Positions 1 to 5,842 of a stretch of DNA of 6,351 bases are shown here, in pieces (positions within the stretch are counted from its first letter, which is position 1; each line of letters opens with the position of its first letter). The notes beneath the pieces were generated by a model. The model was not told the DNA's origin, did no database searches, and saw nothing but the letters and a program-made list of their open reading frames with translations. This DNA is from an uncultured Gammaproteobacteria bacterium (GTDB lineage: Bacteria; Pseudomonadota; Gammaproteobacteria; PS1; Thioglobaceae). Location of the stretch: contig CAJWNF010000034.1 in the NCBI GenBank assembly GCA_913044155.1, positions 1 through 6,351 of the forward strand, given 5' to 3'. The translations under genes and the position numbers were made by a program.

Positions 1-76
1 TGATTGAGCATTTATCTATTCCGAGTCAGCTTTCATTATAAAATTTAACGATAAAAACTATTTCTGTTTATTGTTA

Positions 77-688
77 ATGACAACATCTAACCTTAAGGTT
101 GCACTCACGGGTGGAATTGCATCCGGGAAAACTCTGGTCAGCAACCTGCTACATAATCTCGGTTGTACTATTATCGATTTAGACATATTAGCTAGAGAGG
201 TAGTTGAACCTGGGACTGATGGCCTGAATGAACTAGTCGCTCATTTTGGAAAGGACATATTGACTAATGATGGCTTCCTTAACCGTACACATTTGCGTGA
301 TGAGCTGTATCAGAATGAACAAAACCGATTATTCATTGAGAAAACTCTACATCCAAAAATCTTAAGCAAAATGCAAAATGCAATGGATAAGCAAAGCCAT
401 GGTGTAATTATTATCGTAGTACCTCTTTTAGTTGAGAAAGCACTCTGGGGACCTTTTGATAGGGCTATTATTGTAGACTGCGAAGCAAACAATCAACTGA
501 ATCGCTTGATGGCAAGAGAGGACATTGATCGGGGAAAAGCTGATTCTATGCTCTCTACTCAAGTCAGTCGAGAGGAACGTTTAGAACTCAAAAAACATTT
601 ACAGACAGACGTTATAGAAAACAACTCTAGCCTAGACGAACTGGAAGAACAAGTTACCAGTCTTTATCAAAAACTTATTTCTCTTTAG
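77..688 (+). CDS. coaE: Dephospho-CoA kinase
   Basis: CoaE carries out the last step of coenzyme A synthesis in the cytoplasm, phosphorylating the 3'-hydroxyl of dephospho-CoA with ATP. The 203-residue protein has a P-loop, GGIASGKT, at residues 12-19. The family's DxD-type segment follows (DLDILAREVVEPG, about 34-46), then a conserved block FIEKTLHPKI (86-95), the PLLVE motif (116-120) and the C-terminal Q-SREER and DVIENN segments (162-183) that belong to the lid and CoA-binding part. Length is normal for the family (about 200). An in-frame TTG at 71 gives two more residues, but ATG at 77 is preferred because the protein then begins close to the usual distance from the P-loop. Neither start has a clear Shine-Dalgarno sequence. 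In many gammaproteobacteria coaE follows pilD, but the 76 bases upstream are too short to show this. The gene is convergent with the rsmI operon. Identification is secure; the exact start is less so. Confidence 0.96.
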   Translation: MTTSNLKVALTGGIASGKTLVSNLLHNLGCTIIDLDILAREVVEPGTDGLNELVAHFGKDILTNDGFLNRTHLRDELYQNEQNRLFIEKTLHPKILSKMQNAMDKQSHGVIIIVVPLLVEKALWGPFDRAIIVDCEANNQLNRLMAREDIDRGKADSMLSTQVSREERLELKKHLQTDVIENNSSLDELEEQVTSLYQKLISL

Positions 689-701
689 TTGGATTATCTT
701 T

Positions 702-875
702 TTATTCATTTCTAATAAGAGGATAAACTTTCAGGTTAATAATATTTCTATTAGCGATAAGAATCAGCAGAAAGGAAACAGCAGCTGTCGAGAATATAAT
801 CCAAATAAAGGTATAGATTTGTTGTAGAGTGTTTTTGGATATATCGGTCTGTTTATTTGATCTTGAGACGCTCAA
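702..875 (-). CDS. Small single-pass membrane protein, unknown function
   Basis: This 57-codon ORF lies directly downstream of the ferredoxin gene on the same strand and overlaps its last 23 bases in another frame. The only standard start is TTG at 875; stop codons lie a few codons upstream. AAAGAGG directly abuts the TTG, too close to act as a normal Shine-Dalgarno sequence, so translation would depend on coupling to the ferredoxin gene. The protein has a polar N-terminus (1-19), one strong hydrophobic helix (about 20-41, IYTFIWIIFSTAAVSFLLIL then IA) and a short basic tail, NRNIINLKVYPLIRNE. The tail, NR followed by a strand-like stretch and a Pro-Leu, loosely recalls the LapA/DUF1049 small inner-membrane family, but that is only a resemblance. 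The ORF fills the whole gap to coaE and ends 13 bases from its stop. The hydrophobic pattern and operon position argue for a real gene; start codon, expression and function are unproven. Confidence 0.5.
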   Translation of the reverse strand: MSVSRSNKQTDISKNTLQQIYTFIWIIFSTAAVSFLLILIANRNIINLKVYPLIRNE

Positions 876-1167
876 CCTCTTTGCCGCCTATCAAGTGTGA
901 CTCGATAATCTCATCGACATCATCTTCATCAATATACTGATACCAAACATCGTCTGGATAGACGACAACGACAGGACCGTGCTCACAGCGACCGAGACAG
1001 CGAGATTCACTGACACCAATGCCGCCCTTGCCCAGCATTGAAGACTCGCGGCAACGGTCCTTGGCGTAGCGGTAGAGCTCTTTTGCGCCGTTTTGCGAAC
1101 AACACTTCTTGCCATTTTGGCGCACATTGTTGCAGAAAAAGATGTGGTGTTTATAAAAGTTGCTCAT
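853..1167 (-). CDS. Thioredoxin-like (2Fe-2S) ferredoxin domain protein
   Basis: A 104-residue cytoplasmic protein of the small thioredoxin-fold [2Fe-2S] ferredoxin family, related to Aquifex ferredoxin and the NuoE C-terminal domain. Cysteines lie at residues 12, 22, 23, 39, 57 and 61. The expected ligands are C12, C22 or C23, C57 and C61, matching the family pattern of C-x(about 10-12)-C with a distant C-x3-C, here CLGRC. The following segment, HGPVVVVYPDDVWY (63-76), is the typical strand after the cluster loop. The start at 1167 is chosen because its ATG overlaps the rsmI stop as ATGA, the hallmark of translational coupling; an upstream in-frame ATG at 1191 would lie deep inside rsmI. An AAAGGG about 12 bases before the ATG could assist. 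It is a likely electron carrier, but its partner cannot be read from the sequence. Its middle is clearly richer in G+C than its neighbours. Confidence 0.9.
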   Translation of the reverse strand: MSNFYKHHIFFCNNVRQNGKKCCSQNGAKELYRYAKDRCRESSMLGKGGIGVSESRCLGRCEHGPVVVVYPDDVWYQYIDEDDVDEIIESHLIGGKEVERLKIK

Positions 1168-1994
1168 AACTCTATCGCCCTTTGGTAGCAATATTTCTTA
1201 TCAATGCCGGTAATTTTAGCAGCTAACTTGGCGGCCTTGGAAGAGCCCATCTCACTACAAAGAACAGGCAACAATCTATCGAGCTGCTGGTCGAGCTCTA
1301 ATTGCCCCTTTTTAGCAGTTGAGGAAATCAATAGTACAAATTCACCTTTCTGATGTCCAGGGTCGGCGCTGATATAATCAATCAGGTTTGGTATGTTTGT
1401 CGTTAGAATTGTCTCAAAGGTTTTGGTAAGCTCCTTTGCCAAGCAAACTTCACGCTCTTCGCCAAACACAAAGAGCATATCCGTTAGCGTGGCCATTATA
1501 CGTTTCGGAGATTCATATACAATAATCGTTTCAGGTCGACTAGCGAACGTCTTCAAAGTCTTAATTCTGGCATTTTGTTTGCTTGGCAAGAAGCCAAAAA
1601 AACTGAAACTGTCGCTCGGGATGCCTGATGCCGAGAGTGCGGCAATCAAGGCGCTCGGTCCTGGTATAGGGACTACATTAACGGAATTCTTTTTTGCTGC
1701 AGAAACCAATATATAGCCAGGATCGCTTATAAGAGGGGTTCCTGCATCACTTATAAGAGCAATCGAATCCCCTTGCTTTAGTTTGTCAATTACTGTATTG
1801 CATTTTTCTCTTTCATTGTAATCATGAAAAGCACTGATCGGCGTTTTAATATTGAAGTGGTTGAGTATTTTTTGACTGTGACGAGTATCCTCAGCTAGGA
1901 CAAGATCTACGCTTTTTAAAGTCTCAACGGCCCTGAATGTTATGTCATCCAGATTGCCAATCGGGGTCGCAACAATGAATAAAGTTCCGCTCAT
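1164..1994 (-). CDS. rsmI: 16S rRNA (cytidine(1402)-2'-O)-methyltransferase
   Basis: RsmI methylates the 2'-hydroxyl of C1402 in the decoding centre of 16S rRNA using S-adenosylmethionine, which tunes initiation and decoding fidelity together with RsmH. The 276-residue protein shows the tetrapyrrole-methylase fold. It opens with LFIVATPIGNLDDITFRA (5-22), followed by AEDTRHS (34-40) and FHDYNE (56-61). The SAM-binding ISDAGTPLISDPGY comes next (81-94), then PIPGPSALIAALSASGIP (109-126) and FFGFLP (132-137). Further on are VYESPKR (159-165) and AKELTKTFE (186-194). Length is normal (E. coli about 286). ATG at 1994 has an AGG about 8 bases upstream. It heads an operon with the ferredoxin gene, which its stop codon overlaps as ATGA. 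It faces away from dolP across a 245-base AT-rich spacer, in which I find no convincing promoter for it. Confidence 0.97.
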   Translation of the reverse strand: MSGTLFIVATPIGNLDDITFRAVETLKSVDLVLAEDTRHSQKILNHFNIKTPISAFHDYNEREKCNTVIDKLKQGDSIALISDAGTPLISDPGYILVSAAKKNSVNVVPIPGPSALIAALSASGIPSDSFSFFGFLPSKQNARIKTLKTFASRPETIIVYESPKRIMATLTDMLFVFGEEREVCLAKELTKTFETILTTNIPNLIDYISADPGHQKGEFVLLISSTAKKGQLELDQQLDRLLPVLCSEMGSSKAAKLAAKITGIDKKYCYQRAIEL

Positions 1995-2075
1995 TTAGTC
2001 TACCTAAAGTTTATATCTAACTATTAATTTCACGTAACAGAAATAATTATGCTTGATTAAATAATCACCGCATGA

Positions 2076-2097
2076 TTAATTATCGAGAAATAATTAA
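2076..2097. repeat. AT-rich inverted repeat in the rsmI-dolP spacer
   Basis: Perfect 8-base arms, TTAATTAT (2076-2083) and ATAATTAA (2090-2097), are separated by six bases, CGAGAA. A second, smaller inverted repeat, TGATTA-AA-TAATCA, lies just to the left at 2054-2067, so TGATTA occurs twice in direct orientation (2054 and 2073). A run of eight T (2112-2119) follows 14 bases after the hairpin, too far for a standard terminator. The arms contain only A and T, so chance in AT-rich DNA is a serious alternative to an operator or DNA-bending site. Confidence 0.4.
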
Positions 2098-2148
2098 ACA
2101 AGTTTAAAGTGTTTTTTTTCAGTTCTCAACTTATAACCCTATGATTAT

Positions 2149-2176
2149 GGAATTTACTATAAGCTTTATTACCAAA
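2149..2176 (+). promoter_or_regulatory. Possible sigma-E-like promoter for dolP
   Basis: GGAATTT (2149-2155) and CCAAA (2172-2176) are separated by 16 bases. Each half differs by one base from the E. coli sigma-E elements GGAACTT and TCAAA, and the spacing is the preferred one. E. coli dolP (yraP) is a known sigma-E regulon member, which makes the match worth recording. The mismatch falls in the important AAC core of the -35 element, and two imperfect short motifs can arise by chance. Confidence 0.25.
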
Positions 2177-2198
2177 CGCTCTAAATCTGATTTAAAAT
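2169..2198 (+). promoter_or_regulatory. Possible sigma-70 promoter for dolP
   Basis: TAAAAT at 2193-2198 resembles a -10 element. TTACCA at 2169-2174 matches four of six -35 positions, with an 18-base spacer. Transcription would begin near 2205, about 25 bases before the ribosome binding site of dolP. It competes with the overlapping sigma-E-like site; neither is proven. Confidence 0.3.
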
Positions 2199-2223
2199 AG
2201 TCCATGAATGGTTAGATTTAGAG
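2179..2223. repeat. 10-base inverted repeat bracketing the dolP -10 region
   Basis: CTCTAAATCT (2179-2188) is repeated in perfect inverted form as AGATTTAGAG (2214-2223), with 25 bases between. The pair encloses the candidate -10 at 2193-2198 and ends six bases before the dolP Shine-Dalgarno sequence. Arm centres are about 35 bases apart. It could be a two-site operator or, if transcription begins upstream of it, a stem at the 5' end of the mRNA. The repeat is plain in the sequence; its role is inference. Confidence 0.5.
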
Positions 2224-2229
2224 TCCACT

Positions 2230-2242
2230 AGGAGTTATATTG
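2230..2242 (+). promoter_or_regulatory. Ribosome binding site fixing the TTG start of dolP
   Basis: AGGAG at 2230-2234 sits five bases before TTG at 2240. The codons after it read as a complete lipoprotein signal peptide beginning with two lysines, so this TTG is the start rather than any later ATG. Confidence 0.8.
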
Positions 2243-2962
2243 AAAAAGTTAATCTTTTTGTTAGCCCTATTGATTACATCTCTTCTGTTGTCTTCATGCT
2301 CGCCTATCGTTCAGGGAGCGACCGCCGTGAGCGCCTTTGCTTCTGTTAGCAGCGACCGTCGCAGTGCCGGCGAAATTATCGATGATAAAGCTCTCTACAT
2401 GCGACTTGGAAACATTATTCGTGATGACGAAATGCTCGAAAACGCCCATCTGAAATTTATAGTCTACGGCAAAACAGCGGTAGTAGCTGGAGAAGTTCCA
2501 AGTGAAGAAGCGAAAGACTACCTCGCAAAACAACTTAAGCAAAATGCGCCAAAAATGAAACAGCTTATCAATGAAGTCGCCATCATGCCAGCAATAGGCT
2601 ATTTCTCAAGAGCCAAAGACAATATCATTACCCTACAAATCGAAGCGCTGTTCCAGGATCAGGAGGTTTTCCATCCAACACATGTCAAGGTTATGACGGA
2701 AAGACAGATAGTGTATTTGATGGGCTCGGTAACAAAGCGGGAAGCTGAACACGCAACTAATCAGGCTGCTAAAGCGAAAAATATTGACAAAGTTGTGAAG
2801 CTCTTCGATTATCTCAGCGCCCGTCCCGCTGAAGAAGTAGAGAGAGAAAACAAAGAGAAGGCCGACGCCGAAAGAAAAGCTGCGCTAGAAGCTAAAAAGA
2901 CTGAGCTTGAGGCAGCCCAAAAAGAGCTACAAAAACAGCTTGACGAGCTTTACACTAATTGA
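2240..2962 (+). CDS. dolP: Dual-BON-domain outer-membrane lipoprotein (DolP/YraP)
   Basis: DolP is a lipoprotein of the inner leaflet of the outer membrane that binds anionic phospholipid and supports envelope integrity and BAM function. The protein has 240 residues. A lipoprotein signal peptide runs from residue 1 to the lipobox LSSC; Cys20 would be lipidated, and Ser21 at +2 suggests outer-membrane sorting. [13 protein letters not shown] (37-49) precedes BON1 (about 50-116), and BON2 follows (about 124-192). The conserved BON glycines are G84 and G162, matching G83 and G160 of E. coli DolP as I recall that sequence. The helix of BON2 that carries Trp127 in E. coli has isoleucine (I129) here. 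Residues 195-240 form a highly charged Glu/Lys/Ala-rich tail, probably a coiled coil, absent from the 191-residue E. coli protein. The start is TTG with a good AGGAG. It lies divergent from rsmI, as in the E. coli rsmI...dolP region but without lpoA, yraN and diaA between, and its 3' end overlaps that of rnhB by 8 bases. Confidence 0.88.
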   Translation: MKKLIFLLALLITSLLLSSCSPIVQGATAVSAFASVSSDRRSAGEIIDDKALYMRLGNIIRDDEMLENAHLKFIVYGKTAVVAGEVPSEEAKDYLAKQLKQNAPKMKQLINEVAIMPAIGYFSRAKDNIITLQIEALFQDQEVFHPTHVKVMTERQIVYLMGSVTKREAEHATNQAAKAKNIDKVVKLFDYLSARPAEEVERENKEKADAERKAALEAKKTELEAAQKELQKQLDELYTN

Positions 2963-3566
2963 TATCTCTAACAGGGGCAAAAGAGTACCGATGAACGCCC
3001 TTTAGCGCCCCATGCCTTGACAAAGCTAGTAGATGCTCTTTGGTACCATACCCCTTATGTTTGGCAAACCCGTATTCTGGATACCTAATATCTAGATCTT
3101 GCATTTGCCTGTCCCTTGATACCTTTGCGATTATTGAGGCGGCAGAAATCACTGGTACAGTCAAGTCGCCCTTGATTATAGACTTACAGTTCGGAATGTC
3201 TGGGCAACAATTACCATCAACAAGGACTCTATAGTTTGTTGATTCGTTGTTCGCTAAATGGCCTTTTTCTAAATTAATAACTGCGCGCTTCATCGCCAGC
3301 ATGGTGGCTTTTAGTATATTTAATTCATCAATCTCGATGCTACTGGCCTCACCGACAGACCAGCGACAATGCTGCGTTATTTGCTGGTAAAGTGCATTGC
3401 GCTTCTTTTCGCTAAGCTTTTTTGAGTCAGTCAGACCTTCTATCTGAAAACCACTTGGGAGGATAACAGCGGCTGCAACAACGGTGCCTGCTAGCGGGCC
3501 TCTGCCAGCCTCGTCAATACCAATGACGCTGAGATCTGAAGAATGATTAAAGAGCTTTAAATCCAA
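2955..3566 (-). CDS. rnhB: Ribonuclease HII
   Basis: RNase HII cuts the RNA strand of RNA-DNA hybrids and starts removal of single ribonucleotides misincorporated in DNA. The 203-residue protein carries [12 protein letters not shown] (16-27) with the metal-binding pair D18-E19, [12 protein letters not shown] (45-56), [14 protein letters not shown] (79-92), VDGN with D117, KGD with D134, and [15 protein letters not shown] (138-152). [12 protein letters not shown] (167-178) and HRYSFAPV (192-199) close the family pattern. Length matches E. coli (198). The start is taken as TTG at 3566, which lies 20 bases inside the end of purD; no ATG or GTG is available in a sensible place before the catalytic DEAGRG, and no clear Shine-Dalgarno is seen, so coupling to purD translation is likely. 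In many proteobacteria rnhB follows lpxB instead. Its TAG overlaps the end of the convergent dolP. Confidence 0.96.
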   Translation of the reverse strand: MDLKLFNHSSDLSVIGIDEAGRGPLAGTVVAAAVILPSGFQIEGLTDSKKLSEKKRNALYQQITQHCRWSVGEASSIEIDELNILKATMLAMKRAVINLEKGHLANNESTNYRVLVDGNCCPDIPNCKSIIKGDLTVPVISAASIIAKVSRDRQMQDLDIRYPEYGFAKHKGYGTKEHLLALSRHGALKGVHRYSFAPVRDIN

Positions 3567-4809
3567 TGTCTGTTCGATAGTATGAACCGTGCCAATCGAC
3601 CCTGTCTACAAGCTCATATGCTCTCTTTTGGGCCTCCTGAATACTGCTTCCAAGGGCAGTAGCGCACAGAACACGGCCACCATTACTCACTATGTTGTTG
3701 CTTTCAAGTTTAGTTCCTGCATGAAAAATCTTAGCGTCACCTGAGTCAACAGGAACGATAATTTTTTCACCCTTCTTGTAATCGTTAGGATAACCATTAG
3801 CGGCCAAGACAACGCCCAATGAAACCCTTTCATCCCACTCAATATGAGTTTCATCTAACTTTCCTTGGGCTGCCAACAGGCATAGTTGTGCGAGATTTGA
3901 TTTCAAACGCATCATGATTGGCTGGGTTTCAGGATCACCAAACCTGCAATTGTATTCTAGCACTTTTGCCTTGCCATTGTTTATCATCAATCCAGCATAC
4001 AGAAAGCCAGTATATGGCGAGCCTTCAGCAGACATAGCGTCGACAGTTTTCTGAATAATATTCTTCATGACATCATCAAAAATACTTGGGTTTACTACTG
4101 GAGCAGGCGAATAGGCGCCCATACCTCCAGTGTTAGGACCTTTGTCAGCATTGTCTCGTGCCTTGTGGTCTTGCGAGGTTGCCATCGGCGATACATTTTT
4201 GCCGTCCACCATAACAATAAAGCTAGCCTCCTCGCCAACTAAAAATTCTTCAATCACAACCCTTGAACCAGCCACACCGAAACGGTTGCTTTTTAACATT
4301 TCGTCTATCGCTTCGAAAGCCTCCTGCTCTGTTTTAGCAACAATAACCCCTTTCCCTGCAGCCAAACCGTCCGCCTTGATAACTATAGGAACACCTTTCT
4401 CTTTTACATAGGAAATTGCGCGTTCGTGTTCAGTAAAAACCTCATAAAAGGCGGTTGGGATATTATTTCTGTTTAAAAAGTCTTTACAAAAAACCTTCGA
4501 TCCTTCTAACTGTGAGGCTGCCTGAGTGGGGCCAAATATAGTCAAATCATGGGCACGGAAGTCGTCCACAATACCTGCAATGAGGGGCGCCTCAGGGCCA
4601 ACTATTGTAATGTCAATAGCTTCATTAATAGCAAACTCAATAAGCGCTTCAATTTCGCTTGATTCAATTTCAATATTTGATATTTTTTCTTCTAATGAAG
4701 TCCCTGCATTTCCAGGAGCAACAAAGACATGCTCCACTATATTAAAGCTTGCGCACTGCCATGCAAGAGCGTGTTCTCTGCCGCCAGAACCGACTACTAA
4801 AACCTTCAT
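3547..4809 (-). CDS. purD: Phosphoribosylamine-glycine ligase (GAR synthetase)
   Basis: PurD catalyses the second step of purine synthesis, joining glycine to 5-phosphoribosylamine with ATP to give glycinamide ribonucleotide. The 420-residue protein is full length (E. coli about 429). The N-terminal domain opens with [16 protein letters not shown] (2-17) and has PGNAG (32-36) and GPEAPL (71-76). The ATP-grasp domain shows KVFCKDFL (105-112), [16 protein letters not shown] (143-158), [10 protein letters not shown] (187-196) and [24 protein letters not shown] (212-235). The metal-binding end is [12 protein letters not shown] (285-296). The C-terminal domain includes [10 protein letters not shown] (332-341), FHAGT (362-366) and GGRVL (377-381). 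ATG at 4809 has GGGGA a few bases upstream. It sits 106 bases downstream of truB and overlaps rnhB by 20 bases, so purD-rnhB form a pair. I see no PurR-type box in the leader. Confidence 0.98.
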   Translation of the reverse strand: MKVLVVGSGGREHALAWQCASFNIVEHVFVAPGNAGTSLEEKISNIEIESSEIEALIEFAINEAIDITIVGPEAPLIAGIVDDFRAHDLTIFGPTQAASQLEGSKVFCKDFLNRNNIPTAFYEVFTEHERAISYVKEKGVPIVIKADGLAAGKGVIVAKTEQEAFEAIDEMLKSNRFGVAGSRVVIEEFLVGEEASFIVMVDGKNVSPMATSQDHKARDNADKGPNTGGMGAYSPAPVVNPSIFDDVMKNIIQKTVDAMSAEGSPYTGFLYAGLMINNGKAKVLEYNCRFGDPETQPIMMRLKSNLAQLCLLAAQGKLDETHIEWDERVSLGVVLAANGYPNDYKKGEKIIVPVDSGDAKIFHAGTKLESNNIVSNGGRVLCATALGSSIQEAQKRAYELVDRVDWHGSYYRTDIGFKAL

Positions 4810-4856
4810 AATGTCCCCACTATATTTCTTTTAACAAATCTTTTCGGTCCGTCTTT

Positions 4857-4876
4857 AGCTAAATTATAATCTAGCT
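4857..4876 (-). promoter_or_regulatory. Possible purD promoter in a near-palindrome
   Basis: Bases 4857-4876 form a 20-base near-perfect palindrome with a single mismatched pair; its core is ATTATAAT. On the minus strand it contains a consensus -10, TATAAT, at 4868-4863, which would start transcription near 4856 and leave a leader of about 47 bases before purD. No good -35 hexamer lies 16-18 bases upstream, so either an activator is needed or this is chance. The TATAAT is also readable on the + strand because of the symmetry. Confidence 0.35.
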
Positions 4877-4915
4877 GTCCTTTAACAGAGACTAAATAAA
4901 AATCGCTCCTTAATT

Positions 4916-5827
4916 TTATACAAAAAGACGTTTAGGTAGTATTTCACCCAATAAGTTAGTCTGTCCAATACCAACAAAATTTTGCTTATTATCAAACAAT
5001 TTAACTTTGGTTATCTTGTCAAAGCTGCCATACTGGATCTTTCTTCCAAGCCTAATGTCTGCTGTTTGTTTTGCATCTAAATATAGACTCTCAATTCCCG
5101 GCAACATGTCGTGTGCCCCCAATAGGACCGAATCTAGGGACTCCTTACTTTCTTTTTTTAGCTCTAAGAGTTGTTCATAAGTCCTGCTCTCGACAATATC
5201 AAAGTGAGCAAAACCGGTTCTTCTCAATTCAATGACATGTCCACCGCAGCCGAGCGATTTTCCTATATCTTCAACTAGAGTTCTAATATAGGTTCCTTTT
5301 GAGCAACTTACATCCAAACTTAACAACTCTTCTTTGTAGCTGAGCATGTTGATTTTGTGAATCGTAACTGCTCTAGCTTCCCTCTCTACTTCGATACCTT
5401 TTCGTGCCAGTTTATATAGCGGTGTGCCGTTACGTTTTAGGGCCGAAAACATCGGAGGCACTTGATCGATCTCTCCAACAAATTGCCTCAACGTAGCTCT
5501 TATGGACGACTTATCGATATTATTAGTAGATCCAAAGCTCTCTATATCCCCTTCAATATCACCAGTACTGCTTATCTGGCCTAGTCTGGCAACAACAAAA
5601 TAGCGCTTATCATTGTCTAGAAGATATTGTGCAACCTTGGTTGCCTGCCCAAAACATATAGGCAATAAGCCACTTGCTAACGGGTCAAGGCTACCGGTAT
5701 GCCCCGCCTTTTTTGCATCAAATAGTCGCTTGACTCGCTGCAGCGAATGGTTAGATGTATTGCCAACAGACTTATCCAACAAAACAACGCCATTGATATC
5801 TCTGCCTTTTTTATTGCCTCCAGACAT
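4916..5827 (-). CDS. truB: tRNA pseudouridine(55) synthase
   Basis: TruB converts U55 in the T-loop of nearly all tRNAs to pseudouridine and also acts as a tRNA-folding chaperone. The 303-residue protein begins MSGGNKKGRDINGVVLLDK, close to the E. coli start. It contains the catalytic motif AGHTGSLDPLASG (41-53), with the nucleophile D48 at the same number as in E. coli. Other family segments are QYLLDNDKRY (67-76, including Y76), VPPMFSALKRNGTPLYKLARKG (123-144) and SKGTYIRTLVEDIG (176-189) with R182. LRRTGFAHF (201-209) and a C-terminal PUA-like region follow. ATG at 5827 has AAGGA close upstream. It follows rbfA by 15 bases in the infB-rbfA-truB operon. Downstream, rpsO, the common next gene, is replaced by purD after 106 bases. 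Confidence 0.98.
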   Translation of the reverse strand: MSGGNKKGRDINGVVLLDKSVGNTSNHSLQRVKRLFDAKKAGHTGSLDPLASGLLPICFGQATKVAQYLLDNDKRYFVVARLGQISSTGDIEGDIESFGSTNNIDKSSIRATLRQFVGEIDQVPPMFSALKRNGTPLYKLARKGIEVEREARAVTIHKINMLSYKEELLSLDVSCSKGTYIRTLVEDIGKSLGCGGHVIELRRTGFAHFDIVESRTYEQLLELKKESKESLDSVLLGAHDMLPGIESLYLDAKQTADIRLGRKIQYGSFDKITKVKLFDNKQNFVGIGQTNLLGEILPKRLFV

Positions 5828-5842
5828 TATCCTTGCTAGTGT

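Noticed and set aside
1..41. C-terminal end of an upstream gene such as pilD
   Set aside because: All three + frames close by base 41, and the longest tail (12 residues ending at TAA 39-41) has nothing recognisable, so no call is made.
37..42. TATAAA as a coaE promoter -10
   Set aside because: No acceptable -35 hexamer lies at a normal distance, and AT-rich leader sequence gives such matches easily.
310..492. Minus-strand ORF of 60 codons inside coaE
   Set aside because: It lies wholly antisense to a secure gene and has no recognisable features. The same reasoning excludes the antisense or out-of-frame ORFs at 891-1127, 1393-1716, 2294-2542, 3040-3234, 4130-4411, 4526-4834 and 5613-5846.
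689..701. Bidirectional terminator between coaE and the small ORF
   Set aside because: The 13-base gap and its flanks form no stable hairpin.
2054..2067. FNR or CRP binding site
   Set aside because: The half-sites TGAT and ATCA are six bases apart here; FNR needs four between them, and the CRP TGTGA/TCACA halves are absent.
2072..2107. 11-codon leader peptide, MINYREIIKQV
   Set aside because: There is no Shine-Dalgarno sequence, no codon bias hinting at attenuation, and it merely reads through the AT-rich hairpin.
2076..2119. Rho-independent terminator formed by hairpin and T8
   Set aside because: The stem has no G-C pairs and the T run begins 14 bases after it; no + strand gene ends upstream that would need it.
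4893..4915. Terminator after truB
   Set aside because: Only a weak A-T stem can form around GGAGCG before the T-rich stretch; no G-C-rich hairpin exists.
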